A DNA stretch of 64,000 bases, taken from Chromatiaceae bacterium. GTDB taxonomy: Bacteria; Pseudomonadota; Gammaproteobacteria; Chromatiales; Chromatiaceae. Below the pieces are notes generated by a model. It was not told the origin of the DNA. It made no database searches and saw only the letters and a program-made list of their open reading frames with translations. The DNA lies in the NCBI GenBank assembly GCA_024235255.1, contig JACKMT010000005.1, positions 1 to 64,000 of the forward strand. The letters are read 5' to 3'. This document shows positions 20,981 through 30,309 of this stretch, piece by piece; positions within the stretch are counted from its first letter, which is position 1; every line of letters starts with the position of its first letter. The position numbers and the translations under genes were made by a program.

Positions 20981-21271
20981 TTATTGGCCGGAGCGCGTGA
21001 CCCGCGCCTGTCGCCCGAATGGTCTGGGTGTGATGAATGATTTTTCGAAGTCGATAAAAGAGCCGAGGAGTTTCGCATGGTCGCCAACTCTGCAGCTGTT
21101 TTCGGCTGTGGTCTGGAAGCGATTCGCGGAGTCAGGCGTGTTCATGACCTGGCTGTCACCAGAACCATGTACAGTCAAAATGCGTGCCTTGACCTGGTTA
21201 GCAAAAGCGGAGTACGGCAGGGTTGACACGACGAGCAGTGTGCCAAGGAGCAGAAGAAGACTCTTTTTCAT
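20981..21271 (-). CDS. Small secreted protein upstream of the GGDEF-EAL gene
   Basis: The 96-residue product begins with a clear signal peptide (KKSLLLLLGTLLVVSTLPYSAFA) and has a short body with a single Cys (NSCRVGDHAKLLGSF). AAAGGAT lies 8 bp before the ATG. It is not a family I recognise. The 26-bp gap to the GGDEF-EAL gene suggests an operon, so the product may be a periplasmic modulator or ligand-binding partner of that sensor (inference from position only). Confidence 0.65.
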   Translation of the reverse strand: MKKSLLLLLGTLLVVSTLPYSAFANQVKARILTVHGSGDSQVMNTPDSANRFQTTAENSCRVGDHAKLLGSFIDFEKSFITPRPFGRQARVTRSGQ

Positions 21272-21487
21272 TAAACCGATCCTTTTTAGGCTGCTGCAGG
21301 TTACCGAGTAGACGGCAGAAATCGGCCTGCTTTTTTTTTAATTTTTTATTTCCCTGTTAAGGTCGACAGCGCCAGCTGAATCTTTAATTTTTTGGCGCGC
21401 GGCTGACTGCAAGCGGGGGCGGCGGTGGTGGAGAGCCGCGGAAATCGGGTGTACAGTCGGGTTACAGCATATGGGGTAGCGAAACAG

Positions 21488-22066
21488 ATGAATGGAATGC
21501 TAACCGAACGTTTTATTGCGGCACTGGCGTTTGCGACCCGTCTGCACGATACGCAGTTGCGCAAGGGCTCGGGAATTCCCTACGTAGCCCATCTCCTCGC
21601 GGTCACCAGTCTGGTGCTGGAGGCCGGTGGTTCCGAAGATGAAGTGATTGCCGCACTGCTGCATGACGGACCCGAGGACCAGGGCGGGTTGCAGACGCTG
21701 GAGGAGATCCGGCTTCGATTTGGCGAGGCGGTTGCCGAGATCGTGGCAGAGTGCTCAGACAGCTTCGATGCACAAAAGCAGCCATGGAAGAGGCGGAAAC
21801 TGGACTATCTGCGCCGTTTGGAGTCGGTCTCGACGTCGGCGCTGCTGGTCTCCTGCGCGGATAAGCTGCACAACGCCAGGAGCATTATCGCGGATTATCA
21901 AACACTGGGGGATGAACTATGGCCACGTTTTCGCGGCGGACGGGAGGGGACGCTCTGGTACTACCGGGCGCTGGTCGAGCAGTTCGACAAGAGAGATGCG
22001 CCGCCGTTCATGTTCGCTGAGCTGGCCCGGATCGTGGACGAGTTGGAGGCGTTAACCGCGCCGTAA
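21488..22066 (+). CDS. HD-domain hydrolase, small RelA/SpoT-hydrolase-like
   Basis: About 192 residues, entirely an HD domain. Visible motifs are the first His in RLHDTQLRKGSGIPYVAHLL, the HD pair in LLHDGPED and a late Asp in SCADKLHN, all as in the hydrolase half of RelA/SpoT proteins. No synthetase domain is present, so it resembles stand-alone (p)ppGpp or nucleotide phosphohydrolases. The ATG at 21488 fits the family N-terminus; a GTG 63 bp earlier is less likely. It is divergent from the small secreted-protein gene. Substrate is inferred from family only. Confidence 0.8.
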   Translation: MNGMLTERFIAALAFATRLHDTQLRKGSGIPYVAHLLAVTSLVLEAGGSEDEVIAALLHDGPEDQGGLQTLEEIRLRFGEAVAEIVAECSDSFDAQKQPWKRRKLDYLRRLESVSTSALLVSCADKLHNARSIIADYQTLGDELWPRFRGGREGTLWYYRALVEQFDKRDAPPFMFAELARIVDELEALTAP

Positions 22067-22102
22067 ATATTCTCATAACGAAATCCGGAGAGTAATGCAG
22101 GT

Positions 22103-22351
22103 TAACCCGGATACTTCACGAAGGCGGGCAGCATTTTTGAAAAAAAGTTTTAGTTTTTAAATGTCACGTGAGTATTGTACGTTTTTAAAAAAGGTACAGT
22201 TTGTCCTATTCGGTTTCAGGTCGCCTGTGCCGTCACATTTTGCCCGATCTCCCTCAAACCATAGCGACGGCTATGCTTTTTCGGGCGATCGAACAAACTG
22301 CTTAGGCAAAACCGCCCTGAATCCCGAATCCTTCATGGAATATCCGGGTTA
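22103..22351. mobile_element. MITE-like element with terminal inverted repeats
   Basis: The left end begins TAACCCGGATACTTCACGAA and the right end, read on the minus strand, begins TAACCCGGATATTCCATGAA; 19 of 22 end bases match. The 249 bp between them hold no gene, only AT-rich sequence and small palindromes such as a repeat around 22260. GT flanks both ends, which may be a 2-bp target duplication. The right-most TTA supplies the TAA stop codon of treZ. Confidence 0.7.
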
Positions 22352-24133
22352 GTCCAGCCGTTTCAGCCACTGGGTAGAGCAGGAGGCGACCTGTTCACCA
22401 GCGCATGGGTGTGTGGTGAAGATCACCCGCCACTGATCGGCTCTGAGTCTGTCCGGCACTGCTTGCGCCTCTGTGCCGAAGTTGGCGACACAGGCGATGA
22501 GATCTTGCCCGCGATGGTCGCGCAGCACCAGCGTGAAGAGCCGGCCATCGCGTGCTACCGAGAAACTCTCCTGACGCCGGTCCAGCCGCGCAATGGTTTG
22601 CGCGCGCAGAGCGATCAGCTGCTTATAGAGATCGACGACATCTGCATTACGGCCGGCATCTTCCCAGTCGATTATGCTGCTCTGAAATGTGGACGCCTCT
22701 TGTGGATGGGGAATCCGGTCCCAAGCTGTTTTTTCCCGCCATCCTGGATTGGACTGGTGCTGATCCAGTCGGCCCTTGCGAATCTTATCGCCAAGCTCCG
22801 GTTTATGATCGGTGAAAAACAGAAAAGGCGCCGCGGCGCAGAACTCCTCGCCCATGAAAACCATCGGGATGCCGGGAAGAAAGAGGTAGAGTGCCACCGC
22901 CGCTTCGAACATCTCCCGGTCAACGAGTTGGTGGAGGCGTTTCCCCAACGGTCTGTTGCCGACCATATCGTGGGATTGGATATAGTTGACGAAACGGTCC
23001 AGATTAATCCCATCTGTCGGTGTGCCGATGTTCTGCTTTCTCCAATGGGAGTACCCCCCCTGATGGTCGAAACCCTGCCGCAGGATCCGCTCCAGGCTTG
23101 CCTCGGGTGCCGGGTAATCCTGAAAAATACCATGTGATTCACCTGTGATGAGCCGGTGGAGTGCGTGATGGAAATCGTCGTTCCACTGTGCATCGAAGGC
23201 GCCGTCGCCGCTGTCTCGCAGCAGCTCGGCCTGATTGGCAGGGTTCTCCAGGACCAGAAAAAGCGCGCGGTCGGGGGCGGCGGATCTGGCGGCTTTGCGT
23301 ACCCCGGCAAGAAAGGAACTTCGCTGGCTGCTCTCCAGCGCCTGCACGGCATCAAATCTCAAGCCGTCGAAATGGTACTCATCGATCCAGAAACGGGCAT
23401 TCTCGTTAAAAAAGGCGCTGACAATGGGGTCTGCGATGTTGATGCCGGCACCCCAGGGCGTGCGTTTTTTGGTATTAAAGAATCGCCGGCTGATTGGCCA
23501 GAGATAGTTTCCATCGGGGCCGAAGTGGTTGTAGACCACATCGAGGATGACACCGAGACCGCGGCGGTGGCAGGCATCGATGAGGCATTTCAGATCCTCC
23601 GGCCGGCCGTAAGACGAGTCCGGGGCAAACAAAAAAGTACCGTCGTAACCCCAGTTGCGCCGGCCCGGAAAATCGGCGATCGGCATCAACTCAATCGCAG
23701 TGACACCCAGGTCACAAAGATGGTCGAGCCGCGACATGACGCCGAGAAAGGTGCCCTCGGGGGTGAAAGTGCCGACATGCAGTTCATAGATGACCGCGGA
23801 TGACCATACCGGTCCACACCACTCCTGGTCCGACCATGCGAATGCCGAATCGACGATCTCGCTCGGATCGTGTACGTCGTCGGCCTGCCGGCGGGAAGCC
23901 GGATCCGGAAAGGGTCCTTCGCCGTCGACTATGTACTGGTAACGCCAGCCTGGCGCTGCATCCGCAACGGTTAACGCAAAGAAACCCGCTTGCTGCGGGT
24001 GCATCGCCATACGCCAGGAGTTGCCCCCTGGGGGCAGCAGCAGCAGTTCGACCCGGTTGTGATCCGGCGCCCAAAGCCGAAACTCTGTCCCTGTCCCCGG
24101 CCTGAAGCTGGCGCCAAACTGTGTGTCGCTCAT
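22349..24133 (-). CDS. treZ: Malto-oligosyltrehalose trehalohydrolase TreZ
   Basis: About 594 residues from the ATG at 24133. An N-terminal carbohydrate-binding early-set domain (residues 1-95, FGASFRPGTGTEFRLWAPD) precedes a GH13 barrel. Catalytic-site stretches are DGLRFDAVQAL (nucleophile Asp), LVLEN (acid Glu) and SHDMVGNRPLGKRL (third Asp). TreZ releases trehalose from maltooligosyl-trehalose. Its usual partner TreY is not in the window; instead glgE and glgM lie upstream on the same strand. The stop codon is the outermost TAA of a MITE-like element, so the last few residues may have been altered by that insertion. The family end (a Pro-rich LPP-type strand) is not obvious. Confidence 0.9.
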   Translation of the reverse strand: MSDTQFGASFRPGTGTEFRLWAPDHNRVELLLLPPGGNSWRMAMHPQQAGFFALTVADAAPGWRYQYIVDGEGPFPDPASRRQADDVHDPSEIVDSAFAWSDQEWCGPVWSSAVIYELHVGTFTPEGTFLGVMSRLDHLCDLGVTAIELMPIADFPGRRNWGYDGTFLFAPDSSYGRPEDLKCLIDACHRRGLGVILDVVYNHFGPDGNYLWPISRRFFNTKKRTPWGAGINIADPIVSAFFNENARFWIDEYHFDGLRFDAVQALESSQRSSFLAGVRKAARSAAPDRALFLVLENPANQAELLRDSGDGAFDAQWNDDFHHALHRLITGESHGIFQDYPAPEASLERILRQGFDHQGGYSHWRKQNIGTPTDGINLDRFVNYIQSHDMVGNRPLGKRLHQLVDREMFEAAVALYLFLPGIPMVFMGEEFCAAAPFLFFTDHKPELGDKIRKGRLDQHQSNPGWREKTAWDRIPHPQEASTFQSSIIDWEDAGRNADVVDLYKQLIALRAQTIARLDRRQESFSVARDGRLFTLVLRDHRGQDLIACVANFGTEAQAVPDRLRADQWRVIFTTHPCAGEQVASCSTQWLKRLD

Positions 24134-24298
24134 AATTCCGGCCTGGCGTCTACGCGCTGATACGCACAAAGAGGAACGGATGCGTTCCTGGGGAATCCGC
24201 GGGAGTGCACCCGGTTGGCCAGCCTGGCGGCGCTGCATGCTGGCTGCCGTTCGCCAGCGGCAAGCGCCTCCCGGTCAGGATCAATAACCTGTTTCGTA

Positions 24299-26281
24299 CT
24301 ACATGCTGAAGTAGTCGAAATCGTTCTCCCGTTTGAGCCAGCGCCGCACGCGAAAGACATTGGCAAACTGCTTGCCTGGCTCCAGGTTGACATAGTTCTT
24401 CTCACCCTTCCATAAGTGGCGTTCGTCGGTCAGCAGATCGTGCACCTGAAAGGTTTCGTTGAGCGGAATACCGAACCGCTCCACCGGTATATGGACATAC
24501 GAGTTGTGGCCTTGGAAAGGATCGAGGTTGACCGCGACGATGATGATATTCTGCTTGTCCGCGCTGCATTTTCCGTAGATCAGCACATTCTCGTTGTCCG
24601 CTTTATAAAACTCGAGATTATCGTATTCGTGCAGCGCCGGGTTCTCCTTGCGAATGCGGTTCAGCCTGGCAACCAACGGTTTGATGTTCCCCTTGCGCTC
24701 CCAGTCCCACACTTTGCACTCATATTTTTCCGAGTCGAGATACTCCTCCTTGCCGGGAAGTGCCGCGTTTTCACACAGCTCGTAGCCGCTGTAGATGCCG
24801 TAGACCGAGGAGAGCGTGGCCGCCAGCACCAGGCGCATCTCGAATGCGGGCCGACCGCCCTCCTGCAGAATGGTGGGCAGGATGTCCGGCGTGTTGGCAA
24901 ACAGATTGCCGCGGAAATACTCCCGCATCGGTCCCTGAGTGAGTTCCTGCATATATTCGGTCAGGTCCCATTTGAAGTTGCGCCAGGTGAAATAGGTGTA
25001 TGACTGGGTGAAACCCGCCTTGGCCAATACGCGCATCATCTTCGGATGGGTAAAGGCTTCCGCGAGAAACTGCACGTCGGGATAGTCGTCCTGGATCGAA
25101 CCGATCATCCACTCCCAGAAAGCGACCGGTTTGGTATGCGGATTGTCGACACGGAATATCCGCACCCCATGCTGGATCCAGAACTCGATGATGCTTTTCA
25201 TCTCCTGCCACAGCGCCTCTCGGTCAGCGCAGTGGAAGTTGAGCGGATAGATATCCTGGTACTTCTTGGGCGGGTTTTCGGCGTATTTGATGGTGCCGTC
25301 CGGCCGCTTGAAGAACCAGTCGGGATGCGCCTCGACGTAGGGGTGATCCGGCGAGCAGTTGATGGCAAAGTCCAGCGCTACCTCCATGCCCATTTCGTGG
25401 CATTTCTGGACGAAGTCGTCGAAGTCATCGAGGGTTCCCAGGCTGGGTTCCACCGCTTTGTGCCCGCCCTCCTTGCTGCCGATGGCATAAGGGCTGCCAG
25501 GATCGTTGGGACCGGCGGTCAAGGTGTTGTTCGGCCCTTTCCGGTTGGTGACGCCGATCGGATGGATCGGCGGAAGATAGACGACGTCGAAGCCCATCGC
25601 CTTGACATCCGGCAGGCGCTCTTCGCAATCCTTGAAGGTCGAGCACTTACCGGGAACTTTACCCTGCGAGCGCGGGAAGAATTCGTACCAAGCGGCAAAC
25701 CGGGCGCGGATTCGGTCGACCTTGACCTCCAGAATCGGCTCGTATTGGGTAGCCAGGCTTTTGTCTCCCCAGCGATCCATCAACTGCGTGACCTCGTTGG
25801 CATTGAAGACGGCCAGCGCTACCCGCGAATCGGCAGAGACCTGCAGTGCGCCGAGCAGCTTTTCGAACACCTCCTGGTCCTTGGCCGGTGCACGTCTGCT
25901 CGCCTCCTTCAGCATCCGCTGGCCTTCGAGGATTTCGCTGGTCACATCCATACCGGCCGCCTGCTTCTTCTCCAGATCGGAGCGCCAGCTGAGGAATGCA
26001 TCCGGAAAGGCCATGACCGTGTATTGGTAGCGGCCCGCATCCGATACGGTGAAGACAGCCTGCCAGCGGTCGTTGCTCAGGCGTGCCATAGGGACATCGG
26101 TCCAGTTCTTGGTGCCTTTCTTGCGGTAACGCAGAAATGCAACGAGCACGTCGTGGCCATCTTTAAAAATGTCAGCGGAAACGGTGACGCTGTCTCCTTC
26201 CTCGCGTTTTATAGGATAGCGCCCGCCGTCGATAATGGGCTGAACCTGTTCGATGACGACAGACTGGAAGTAGTTTTCCAT
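24299..26281 (-). CDS. glgE: Alpha-1,4-glucan:maltose-1-phosphate maltosyltransferase GlgE
   Basis: About 660 residues, the usual GlgE length. The N-terminal domain (VVIEQVQPIIDGGRYPIKR) and the GH13_3 catalytic domain are diagnostic: VRIFRVDNPHTKPVAFWEWM carries the nucleophile Asp and FLAEAFTHPKMM the acid Glu. GlgE extends linear alpha-1,4-glucan from maltose-1-phosphate. The ATG at 26281 follows GAGGT; the longer frame to 26362 lacks support. The gene lies between glgM (92 bp upstream) and treZ, a small glucan-metabolism operon. Confidence 0.96.
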   Translation of the reverse strand: MENYFQSVVIEQVQPIIDGGRYPIKREEGDSVTVSADIFKDGHDVLVAFLRYRKKGTKNWTDVPMARLSNDRWQAVFTVSDAGRYQYTVMAFPDAFLSWRSDLEKKQAAGMDVTSEILEGQRMLKEASRRAPAKDQEVFEKLLGALQVSADSRVALAVFNANEVTQLMDRWGDKSLATQYEPILEVKVDRIRARFAAWYEFFPRSQGKVPGKCSTFKDCEERLPDVKAMGFDVVYLPPIHPIGVTNRKGPNNTLTAGPNDPGSPYAIGSKEGGHKAVEPSLGTLDDFDDFVQKCHEMGMEVALDFAINCSPDHPYVEAHPDWFFKRPDGTIKYAENPPKKYQDIYPLNFHCADREALWQEMKSIIEFWIQHGVRIFRVDNPHTKPVAFWEWMIGSIQDDYPDVQFLAEAFTHPKMMRVLAKAGFTQSYTYFTWRNFKWDLTEYMQELTQGPMREYFRGNLFANTPDILPTILQEGGRPAFEMRLVLAATLSSVYGIYSGYELCENAALPGKEEYLDSEKYECKVWDWERKGNIKPLVARLNRIRKENPALHEYDNLEFYKADNENVLIYGKCSADKQNIIIVAVNLDPFQGHNSYVHIPVERFGIPLNETFQVHDLLTDERHLWKGEKNYVNLEPGKQFANVFRVRRWLKRENDFDYFSM

Positions 26282-26373
26282 GGATACCTCGATACGGCCG
26301 AATAGAACTGTTGTTAAGGGTCGGTGAACGCCGTTTAGGTGCAAATCAGCACTGAAATCCAAACGGTGCCTGA

Positions 26374-27576
26374 TTATAAGAGACTTTGATAGAGCGCTTT
26401 CACCTCATGTGCAATGGCGCGCCAGCTGAAGGTTTCTACGGCCCGCTTGCGGCCGGCCTCCCCCATCCGCCGGCGAAGCTCGGCATCCCGCATCAACCGG
26501 TTGATCGGCTCGGCGAGATCGCGGGCGAACTGCGCCGGATCCTTCGCCTCGAACGGGCTCTCATGGTACTGATCCAGCGGCACCAGATAGCCGGTCTCGC
26601 CATGGATGATGATCTCTTTGATACCGCCGACAGCACTGGCGACCACCGGCGTGTTGCACGCCATGGCCTCCAGGTTGATGATGCCGAAGGGTTCATAGAT
26701 CGAGGGGCAGCAAAAAACCGCGGCGTGTGAATAGAGCTCAATAATGGTCGTTTTGTCGACCATCTCCGGGATCCAGATCACATGATCGCGCTGCTGCTGA
26801 ATCTCACGTACACCCGACTCCATCTCCGCGGCGATCTCTTTGGTGTCGGGCGCTCCGGCGCAGAGCACCACCTGGATATCGGGATCGAGGTGCCGGATCG
26901 CATTGACCAGATGTATGATCCCTTTTTGCCGCGTGATCCGACCTACAAACAGTACATAGGGAACCGCCGGATCGATGCCGAATTTCTGCAGCGCCTGCTG
27001 CGTGGCTACCGGGTGATACTCGTCGGTATCGATGCCGTTATAGATCACTTTGATCCGCTCGGGCGGAACGTCGAAATAGTGCAGCACGTCCTCCTTCATA
27101 CCGTTCGAGACGGCGATGATGCAGTCCGCCATCTCCATCGCCGTCTTCTCGATCCAGCAGGAGAGGTCGTAACCCAAACCCAGCTGTTCCCGTTTCCAAG
27201 GCCGCGAGGGTTCCAGCGAATGCGTAGTGATCACCAGCGGGATGCCGTAGAGCTGCTTGGCAAGAATGCCGCCAAAGTGCGCATACCAGGTGTGACAATG
27301 GACGATATCCGCATCGATCGGTTCGCCGTTGAAGCGGATGCAGTGGCTCAACGCCTCCAGTGGGCTCTTGAGCGGTTTGTCCGTGTGCGCCACGGCTGCT
27401 TGGTCAAAACCGTAGCCGGCAACTTTCAACGGGCCGGTCGGTTGGTGCTGGTCGCCAAAACAGCGCACCTCGACCTCCATCAGGTTGGCGAGCTCCCGGC
27501 TAAGGTACTCAACATGCACCCCGGCTCCGCCATAGTTGTAAGGGGGGTATTCTTTGCTAAGCAGAAGCGTCTTCAT
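26374..27576 (-). CDS. glgM: GT4 glycogen synthase of the GlgM type (maltose-1-phosphate synthase)
   Basis: 400 residues from the ATG at 27576, with GGAG 8 bp upstream. The GT-B fold has the actinobacterial-type synthase signatures: KEYPPYNYGGAGVHVEYL at the start, HCHTWYAHFGG, FVGRITRQKGI and the donor-site EPFGIINLEAMAC. In this branch the enzyme joins ADP-glucose to glucose-1-phosphate to give maltose-1-phosphate, the substrate of GlgE. Directly next to glgE, that activity is more likely than plain glycogen synthase, though the sequence alone cannot separate the two. Confidence 0.88.
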   Translation of the reverse strand: MKTLLLSKEYPPYNYGGAGVHVEYLSRELANLMEVEVRCFGDQHQPTGPLKVAGYGFDQAAVAHTDKPLKSPLEALSHCIRFNGEPIDADIVHCHTWYAHFGGILAKQLYGIPLVITTHSLEPSRPWKREQLGLGYDLSCWIEKTAMEMADCIIAVSNGMKEDVLHYFDVPPERIKVIYNGIDTDEYHPVATQQALQKFGIDPAVPYVLFVGRITRQKGIIHLVNAIRHLDPDIQVVLCAGAPDTKEIAAEMESGVREIQQQRDHVIWIPEMVDKTTIIELYSHAAVFCCPSIYEPFGIINLEAMACNTPVVASAVGGIKEIIIHGETGYLVPLDQYHESPFEAKDPAQFARDLAEPINRLMRDAELRRRMGEAGRKRAVETFSWRAIAHEVKALYQSLL

Positions 27577-28184
27577 GCGGTATCTCCGAAGAAAAGCCGT
27601 CAACAAACAGATGCCGAAAAATATTCGAAATCACGAACGGCGTTTGATTCATAGTTCAGCCGGGGTGCAAACGAGGTGTGATTTCGGCAAACCTGTTCCC
27701 GACTGCGTTCGGGCGCGCGGTTGAATACGGGATGCAACCGCTGTTTGATCCGACTGAATTAACGATTCCGTAAAATAACTCGAAGTTATGTCAGGAATAC
27801 TAAGACGCTGCGTCCGGCACCTAAGCGGCAGCAGCAGGGCAAGGTGTGGCACGACATCCGGGGTGCTATGTGGGCCCCTGTTAGCCGGTAATGCCAGCTG
27901 GCATGTGACCCTGACCGATTCTAACGACACAACCCCTTCCGATTCCTGGATGTTTGTTTTTTTCTGTCTAACCTGGCCGGTTTGCGGTCCCGATATACTT
28001 TAAAGGTAATGCGGAGACTGTGGGTAATATAAACATTTTAACGATTAGTTACCACTGAAATACTGAACAGGAATTGGCGATCGTCTCGCGTTGGTAAAAG
28101 TGGATCCACTCAGTTTTGGTCTCACTGCGGGCAATACAGAGCGGAGGGGGCGGTCAGTTGCAGCTCAGGATCCTGCTGCAACAG
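27577..28184. other. Gene-free region between glgM and oxyR
   Basis: About 600 bp, both flanking genes on the minus strand. It includes the glgM leader and a hairpin just after oxyR. Open frames here are short and unlike any family. An ATAACT-CGA-AGTTAT hairpin near 27774 is the only other structure seen. Confidence 0.5.
28157..28182 (-). terminator. Hairpin after oxyR
   Basis: GTTGCAGC and GCTGCAAC form a perfect 8-bp stem with a 10-nt loop immediately after the oxyR stop codon. No T-run follows on the minus strand, so it may act in mRNA stability rather than as a full terminator. Confidence 0.4.
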
Positions 28185-29093
28185 TTATGGCGTATCCGGT
28201 CTCTCACAAGTGGATTGGATAAAACTTCCGAATTGTCTGAACTCTTCCGCTCTGGCGCTCCCCTGACGCCAGGCCAGCGCAATCTGCCGATAGCTTTTCT
28301 CATCCATCGGATAGGTGGTGACGCCGGTGCCGGTCAACATCGGCGAGCCTTGTGCGATCTCCGGCAGAAAGGTGATCCCGAGGTCGGCATCGACCATCTC
28401 GATCAGGGTCAGCAGGCTGCTGGCGGAGAAGCGGCTCACCTTGTCGAGCCCGCGGATACGGCAGGCCGACAAGGCATGATCGCGCAGGCAGTGGCCGTCC
28501 TCCAGCAGCAGGATGCTTTCACTCGCCAGATCTTCGTACCGATAGTGGTGCGGATCGACCAGCCGGGTGGCGCGGTGGCAGGCGAGCCGGAACCGGTCTT
28601 TGAACAGCGTCATGGTTTCGATGTTTCGCAACTCATACGGCAGCGCCAGTAGGATTAGGTCGAGTTCGCCGTCCATCAGCGACCGGTAGATGCGCGGCGT
28701 TATCTCCTCCCTCAAATAGAGTTCCAGGCTGGGGAAGGATTGCCGCAGCGCCGGCATGATCTTTGGCAGAACAAACGGCGCCAGCGTGGGAATGACGCCC
28801 AGCTGCAGCTTGCCCGCGAGCGGTGTCCGGTTTCCCTGGGCGATCTCCGTCAATGTTTCCAGCCCGCTCAGCACCAGCCGCGCCTGGGCTGCCACCTCCC
28901 GCCCGACTGCGGTGATGGTGACATTGCGGTTGGTGCGGTCGACCAGCTGCGTAGCGAGCAGATTTTCAAGTTCGCGAATTGCGACACTAAAGGCCGATTG
29001 CGAGACGTAGCAGGCTTCTGCCGCTTTGCCGAAATGACCCTTCTCTTCCAGCGCGACGTAATATCTGAGCTGTTTTACGGTAGGCAGATTCAT
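28185..29093 (-). CDS. oxyR: Peroxide-sensing LysR-type regulator OxyR
   Basis: 302 residues from the ATG at 29093, giving the common MNLPTVKQLRYYVAL start. The N-terminal winged helix (residues 1-60) has GHFGKAAEACYVSQSAFSVA. The redox pair is visible in EDGHCLRDHALSACR, matching Cys199 and Cys208 of E. coli OxyR, so peroxide sensing by disulfide formation is expected. It is divergent from the peroxiredoxin-glutaredoxin gene across 200 bp, the classical regulator-target arrangement. A GTG at 29108 is a less likely start. Confidence 0.95.
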   Translation of the reverse strand: MNLPTVKQLRYYVALEEKGHFGKAAEACYVSQSAFSVAIRELENLLATQLVDRTNRNVTITAVGREVAAQARLVLSGLETLTEIAQGNRTPLAGKLQLGVIPTLAPFVLPKIMPALRQSFPSLELYLREEITPRIYRSLMDGELDLILLALPYELRNIETMTLFKDRFRLACHRATRLVDPHHYRYEDLASESILLLEDGHCLRDHALSACRIRGLDKVSRFSASSLLTLIEMVDADLGITFLPEIAQGSPMLTGTGVTTYPMDEKSYRQIALAWRQGSARAEEFRQFGSFIQSTCERPDTP

Positions 29094-29295
29094 GTGCAGC
29101 GGGGCCACTCTCGAGAAAAGTTAATATTCAGTTAAATCGAATACAGTCTACTAAACATCCTATTTTATTTATTATCAAGTTGTCTCTACCATTAACCCAG
29201 GATTGAAGTTGAACGGAGCGAAAGTGTGAGTATGTGCTGCTCCATTCAATCGATTTAATAAAATATTCTGGTTACTTTAATAGAGGAAAAATATC
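29094..29295. promoter_or_regulatory. Divergent oxyR / prx-grx control region
   Basis: This AT-rich 200 bp holds both leaders. OxyR sites are degenerate, and I can see no exact consensus, but stretches such as ATCGAATACAGTC near 29137 and the surrounding AT-rich tracts are where a site would be expected. The prx side ends with the ribosome site GAGGAAAA. Confidence 0.45.
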
Positions 29296-30042
29296 ATGAT
29301 TTCAAGCGAAGGTAAGCGGGTTCCCAATATCGTGTTCCACACCCGCAGGGATCACGAGTGGGTCGACATCAACAGCGAGCAGCTTTTTGCAGGCAGAAAC
29401 GTGATTGTTTTCTCGCTGCCCGGTGCGTTCACACCCACCTGCTCCTCTTCACACGTGCCGCGCTTCAATCAATTGGCGCCGGTTTTCAAGGCGCAGGGTA
29501 TCGACGAAATCGTCTGCATCTCGGTAAACGATGCTTTCGTGATGAACGAGTGGAAGCTGGACCAGCACGCCGACAACATCACGTTTCTGCCCGATGGCAA
29601 CGGCGAGTTTACCGACGGCATGGGGATGCTGGTCAACAAGCGCGACCTCGGTTTTGGCCAGCGCTCCTGGCGTTACTCGATGCTGGTGCGCGACGGTGTG
29701 ATCGAGAAGATGTTTGTCGAGCCCGACGTAGCCGGCGATCCGTTCGAGGTTTCGGATGCGGATACCATGCTCGCTTACCTGGCGCCCGGGGTGGAGAAGC
29801 CCAAGGATGTCACCGTTTTGACCCGCCCCGGCTGTCCCTTCTGTGCCAAAGCAAAGGATATGTTGGGCGAAGCCGGTCTGGAGTTCGAGGAGTTGGTGCT
29901 CAACCGCGACTACAGCGAGCGCACGCTGCGTGCTGTTGCCGCTGCCACCACCGTTCCTCAGGTATTTGTGAACGGCGAGCAGATCGGTGGGTCTGAGGAG
30001 CTGCAGGCTTGGCTGGAGCGCGCGCAGTCAAAGGCGGCCTGA
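29296..30042 (+). CDS. Peroxiredoxin 5-glutaredoxin hybrid protein
   Basis: The 248-residue fusion has a Prx5 domain (residues 1-160) with peroxidatic Cys49 in PGAFTPTCSSSHVPRF and a glutaredoxin domain (about 170-245) with RPGCPFCAKAK. Such hybrids reduce hydrogen and alkyl peroxides using glutathione, the fused Grx recycling the Prx site. GAGGAAAA lies 8 bp before the ATG. It is divergent from oxyR and followed, 270 bp on, by glutathione reductase, so detoxification and NADPH-driven GSH recycling are encoded together. Confidence 0.96.
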   Translation: MISSEGKRVPNIVFHTRRDHEWVDINSEQLFAGRNVIVFSLPGAFTPTCSSSHVPRFNQLAPVFKAQGIDEIVCISVNDAFVMNEWKLDQHADNITFLPDGNGEFTDGMGMLVNKRDLGFGQRSWRYSMLVRDGVIEKMFVEPDVAGDPFEVSDADTMLAYLAPGVEKPKDVTVLTRPGCPFCAKAKDMLGEAGLEFEELVLNRDYSERTLRAVAAATTVPQVFVNGEQIGGSEELQAWLERAQSKAA

Positions 30043-30196
30043 TGCCATCAGGCAACTGCTGCCGGTTCGCTTGGAGAACCGGCGCTCCCCTCCACCTCGA
30101 AGGGAGAAGGGACAAAACTTCGTGCGACACCTTCTGAAGGTATGGGGGAAACTCTCTACAGATCCGAATGGCACTTACTTAGGAGGAAAAAGCCAC

Positions 30197-30225
30197 CGTC
30201 ATTCCGGCGAAGGCCGGAATGACGA
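30197..30225. repeat. REP-like palindromic repeat
   Basis: CGTCATTCCGGC-GAA-GGCCGGAATGACG is a near-perfect palindrome of the same family as the two arms at 16236-16317. It lies between the prx-grx and gor genes. Confidence 0.75.
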
Positions 30226-30309
30226 ATAGAGTCACTAAAAAGGGTTTTCAGCTTAAGTATGTACCATGCGCTACAGATCAGATACTTAACCCTAGCTGGA
30301 GCAATCAAG

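Noticed and set aside
21294..21335. GCAGG...CCTGC hairpin followed by a T-run
   Set aside because: On the plus strand no gene ends before it; on the minus strand it lies upstream of the small secreted gene, where the A/T tract is more likely promoter DNA.
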